From the NCBI RefSeq assembly GCF_934561735.1, contig NZ_CAKTGT010000011.1:1-43443 (forward strand): a stretch of 43,443 nucleotides of DNA, read 5' to 3'. Within the stretch, counting starts at the first letter, position 1; every line of letters begins with the position of its first letter. The notes beneath the pieces are model-generated. The model made no database searches. It worked only from the letters and a program-made list of their open reading frames with translations, and had not been told where the DNA came from. The DNA comes from an uncultured Eubacterium sp. Its GTDB lineage: Bacteria; Bacillota; Clostridia; Oscillospirales; Acutalibacteraceae. Position numbers and translations under genes: made by a program. Of this stretch, positions 41,545 through 43,443 are shown piece after piece.

Positions 41545-42144
41545 ATGGCGTACAATCTTGCTCCGCTTCAAAATTTAATAGACCAATTTGAGCGGATGCA
41601 GGGCATCGGCCACAAAACCGCACAGCGAATGGCGTTTTATGTTCTCGGCTTGTCCGATTCACAGGCACAGGAGTTTGCAAAGGCAATCACCGACGCTCAC
41701 ACAAAAATCAAGCAGTGCAAAATTTGTTGTGATTTAGCCGATGATGATTTGTGCCCTATCTGCAAGGACAAAACAAGAGATAAAAGCGTTATTTGTGTTG
41801 TTGAGGACCCGAGAGATGTTGTGGCGATTGAACGCACGCACGAATACAAGGGTACATACCATGTGCTCCACGGTGCAATTTCGCCGATGGACAATATCGG
41901 CCCCGACCAAATACGCATAAAAGAACTTATTGCAAGGCTCGGAAGCGGTGAGGTTGAGGAAGTTATTATGGCAACCAATCCGACCGTTGAGGGCGAGGCA
42001 ACCGCTATGTATATATCCCGATTGCTCAAACCTATGGGCATCACGGTCAGCAGACTTGCTTACGGCGTACCTGTCGGTGCAGACCTTGAATATGCCGATG
42101 AGGTTACACTTTCAAGGGCAATCGAGGGCAGAAGCGTAATTTAA
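41545..42144 (+). CDS. recR: Recombination mediator RecR
   Basis: 199 residues, DNA repair clamp acting with RecF/RecO. Helix-hairpin-helix (MQGIGHKTAQRMAFYVL), zinc-binding CKICCDLADDDLCPIC, Toprim motif VICVVEDPRDVVAIE and the C-terminal GVPVGADLEYADEVTLSRA (Walker-B-like). Complete. AGAGGA ribosome site; 23 nt after ybaB. Confidence 0.97.
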   Translation: MAYNLAPLQNLIDQFERMQGIGHKTAQRMAFYVLGLSDSQAQEFAKAITDAHTKIKQCKICCDLADDDLCPICKDKTRDKSVICVVEDPRDVVAIERTHEYKGTYHVLHGAISPMDNIGPDQIRIKELIARLGSGEVEEVIMATNPTVEGEATAMYISRLLKPMGITVSRLAYGVPVGADLEYADEVTLSRAIEGRSVI

Positions 42145-42165
42145 CAAAGAAAAGGAGTGACAGGC

Positions 42166-42627
42166 TTGGAGAAAAAAGAAAATAACACAGTTGCAACCAA
42201 CAAAAAAGCCTATCACGACTATTTTGTTTTGGAAAAATACGAGGCAGGCATTGAACTTTTCGGCACGGAGATTAAGTCAATCCGTGCGGGCAGAGTTAAT
42301 TTGAAAGACAGCTTTTGCAGTGTTGATGACGGCGAGATGTTCGTTATCGGTATGCACATATCACCGTACGAGATGGGCAACCGCTTCAATCGTGACCCGC
42401 TTCGCAAAAAGAAACTTTTGCTCCACAAAAAAGAGATTATGAAGTTGTTTGGCGAAAGTCAACAGCAGGGATTGTCGATTATCCCGCTTGAATTATATAT
42501 CAAAAAAGGCAGAGCCAAGTTGTCAATCGGGCTCTGCAAAGGTAAAAAACTCTATGACAAGCGTGCCGTTCAGGCAAAAAAAGACGCCAACCGCACGATT
42601 GAACGAGAGTTTAAAGAACGATATTGA
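42166..42627 (+). CDS. smpB: SsrA-binding protein SmpB
   Basis: 153 residues. Escorts tmRNA to stalled ribosomes. OB-fold typical: KAYHDYFVLEKYEAGIEL, GTEIKSIRAGRVNLKDSF, the HISPYEMGN stretch and the basic C-terminal tail KKLYDKRAVQAKKDANR. Start is TTG 42166 with AAAGGAG eight nt upstream; a GTG at 42157 overlaps that site. The tmRNA gene follows 21 nt later, the common pairing. Confidence 0.95.
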   Translation: MEKKENNTVATNKKAYHDYFVLEKYEAGIELFGTEIKSIRAGRVNLKDSFCSVDDGEMFVIGMHISPYEMGNRFNRDPLRKKKLLLHKKEIMKLFGESQQQGLSIIPLELYIKKGRAKLSIGLCKGKKLYDKRAVQAKKDANRTIEREFKERY

Positions 42628-42648
42628 GTGCTCGGCACTTGAATATAC

Positions 42649-42998
42649 GGGGATGAAAGGATTTCGACGGGGTCGGAAAACCTTGATCAGCGAGTAGCGG
42701 AGTTGCACCGCTTTAAAAGTAACAACTTTAAAATTAACTGACAATAATACAGTTTCTTTGAAGGCTGCGTAAGCACCCTTCCGTTCTCACCGATAGTGCC
42801 ACGGATTGGATGAGGGCGTCGATTAGTGGCGAACATGAATGAGAGAGTGCTTCGGCTCTCATCAGGAATCAGAAGTTACCGTAGCGTATAGGCTGTTTGT
42901 CGCCGATGCGTGAGGGGAACCCCAAACGATAAACTACACTCGTAGAGCCCTTGGCAATCCGGTTTCGGACGCGGTTTCGATTACCGCCATCTCCACCA
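42649..42998 (+). ncRNA. ssrA: Transfer-messenger RNA
   Basis: 350 nt. Ends pair as acceptor GGGGATG/CATCTCC with a 3' ACCA; T-arm GCGGT-TTCGATT-ACCGC; 5' GGATTTCGACGGGG is typical. The tag frame starts at GAC 42740 (TAACT before it, like the resume signal) and encodes DNNTVSLKAA followed by a TAA stop (42770-42772), 10 codons, so the full tag is A-DNNTVSLKAA. A terminator hairpin follows directly (42999-43028). Confidence 0.96.
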
Positions 42999-43056
42999 AA
43001 AAAGACACCTTGTTAGAGGTGTCTTTTTATTATAACAAAAAGGTAATCGAAACCGC
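42971..43056. repeat. Inverted repeat of the tmRNA T-arm
   Basis: GCGGTTTCGATTACC (42971-42985) within tmRNA and GGTAATCGAAACCGC (43042-43056) just after the tmRNA terminator are exact 15-bp inverted copies. Tag-RNA 3' ends are frequent integration sites of phages and islands, and the second copy begins where the downstream lysin-like frame first makes sense. It may be an attachment or recombination scar. Confidence 0.6.
42999..43028 (+). terminator. Terminator after tmRNA
   Basis: AAAAAGACACCT / AGGTGTCTTTTT with a 6-nt loop, starting right after the tmRNA CCA end and ending in a T-run. Confidence 0.88.
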
Positions 43057-43443
43057 ATATAAGACTGCCGATGATATGGCTAATTCTTACTCGTTTAATG
43101 ATACGCAAAAGAAATATTTAGCCGAATTGATGAGTGACAAAAACAACAAGCTTTGGGCGTCGCTTATTTACAACATCAGCGGAGTATCGGGTGGTAGCGG
43201 TATTGACATTAAAGACCTTGATTTTTCAAACGAAACGGTCAATGACACGCAGAAGAAAATCGTTGCAGTAGCGACAAACTCGGCAAAATACGGTATTTCT
43301 GCCCGTTCGGGTTACTGTCAGGCTTGGGTTGCAGATGTATATCAAGCTGTTACAGGTTCAAGAGGTTCTGCTCACTGTGCTTTATGTGCGGCAGATATGT
43401 GGGCAGTATCAAGCGACTTTTCTCAAATCCCTGTCGGTGCAAC
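43040..43443 (+). CDS. Lysin- or amidohydrolase-like protein, 5' end missing, 3' end outside window
   Basis: An open frame runs from the inverted repeat to the window edge with protein-like coding. It reads VIETAYKTADDMANSYS, then SFNDTQKKYLAELM, and SARSGYCQAWVADVYQAV, GSAHCALCAADMW. The GYCQAW...HCALCA pattern recalls Cys-based NlpC/P60 or CHAP-like wall hydrolases of phages; this is a weak match by eye. There is no start codon with a ribosome site: the first ATG (43076) has none, and the frame continues open upstream through the terminator. It seems to have lost its N terminus, with the break at the T-arm repeat, as if moved by recombination. Confidence 0.5.

Noticed and set aside
1..43443. 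CRISPR array or defence island
   Set aside because: No regularly spaced repeats, cas-like genes, restriction or toxin genes were seen in the window.

Overview
The window looks like chromosome from a moderately low-GC, Gram-positive gut-type Clostridia (Oscillospirales/Ruminococcaceae-like). Supporting signs are a CIRCE operator, strong A-type promoters with 17-bp spacers, AAGGAGG-type ribosome binding sites, an hprK/rapZ/whiA operon, a VanRS-like two-component system, plant-glycan hydrolases (GH51-, GH36- and GH127-like), inositol catabolism genes and GH25 lysozymes. The genus cannot be settled from the sequence alone. Nearly everything is ordinary core chromosome; the right edge begins something that looks like mobile or prophage DNA.

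Layout. 1-346: a 5S rRNA with its own promoter, followed on the minus strand by a second strong promoter and an rrn-type leader running off the left edge. 480-2511: htpG (Hsp90) behind a CIRCE operator. 2554-3024: a short inorganic-pyrophosphatase-like gene whose leader is the 5' half of a 5S rRNA fused to a terminator-like hairpin. 3114-9204 (minus): a response regulator/histidine kinase pair, a C39-like lipoprotein peptidase, a membrane-anchored GH51-like protein and a D-2-hydroxyacid dehydrogenase. 9265-11983: two GH25 lysozymes. 12063-21371 (minus): hprK, ROK glucokinase, murB, rapZ, whiA, dnaE and pfkA, which link carbon-flux sensing, cell-wall precursor synthesis and replication. 21399-23601: a GT4 glycosyltransferase and a YdcF-like membrane protein. 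23690-25008: infC-rpmI-rplT with an attenuator leader and an AUC start for IF-3. 25041-29418: a small membrane protein and iolG-iolD-iolE. 29463-32311: lepB, a GH36-like glycosidase and a TSCPD protein. 32424-32873: a dispersed-repeat-like stretch and tRNA-Asn. 32910-34893: GH127 beta-L-arabinofuranosidase. On the plus strand from 34942: a divergent RadC-like protein, a zinc-ribbon/pseudokinase/PASTA membrane protein, an Fn3 secreted protein and a flavin reductase. 39256-42998: SRP RNA, dnaX, ybaB, recR, smpB and tmRNA, a standard informational cluster. 43040-43443: a lysin-like reading frame with no start, beginning at an inverted copy of the tmRNA T-arm.

The points most worth a second look are the 5S-derived leader with a helix III base-pair swap, a terminator-like hairpin that buries the ribosome binding site of the C39 lipoprotein, the pseudokinase-PASTA protein, two genes apparently starting at AUC, the altered acid/base position of the GH51-like protein, the tmRNA tag ending in KAA, and the ssrA 3' inverted repeat next to a beheaded lysin gene.
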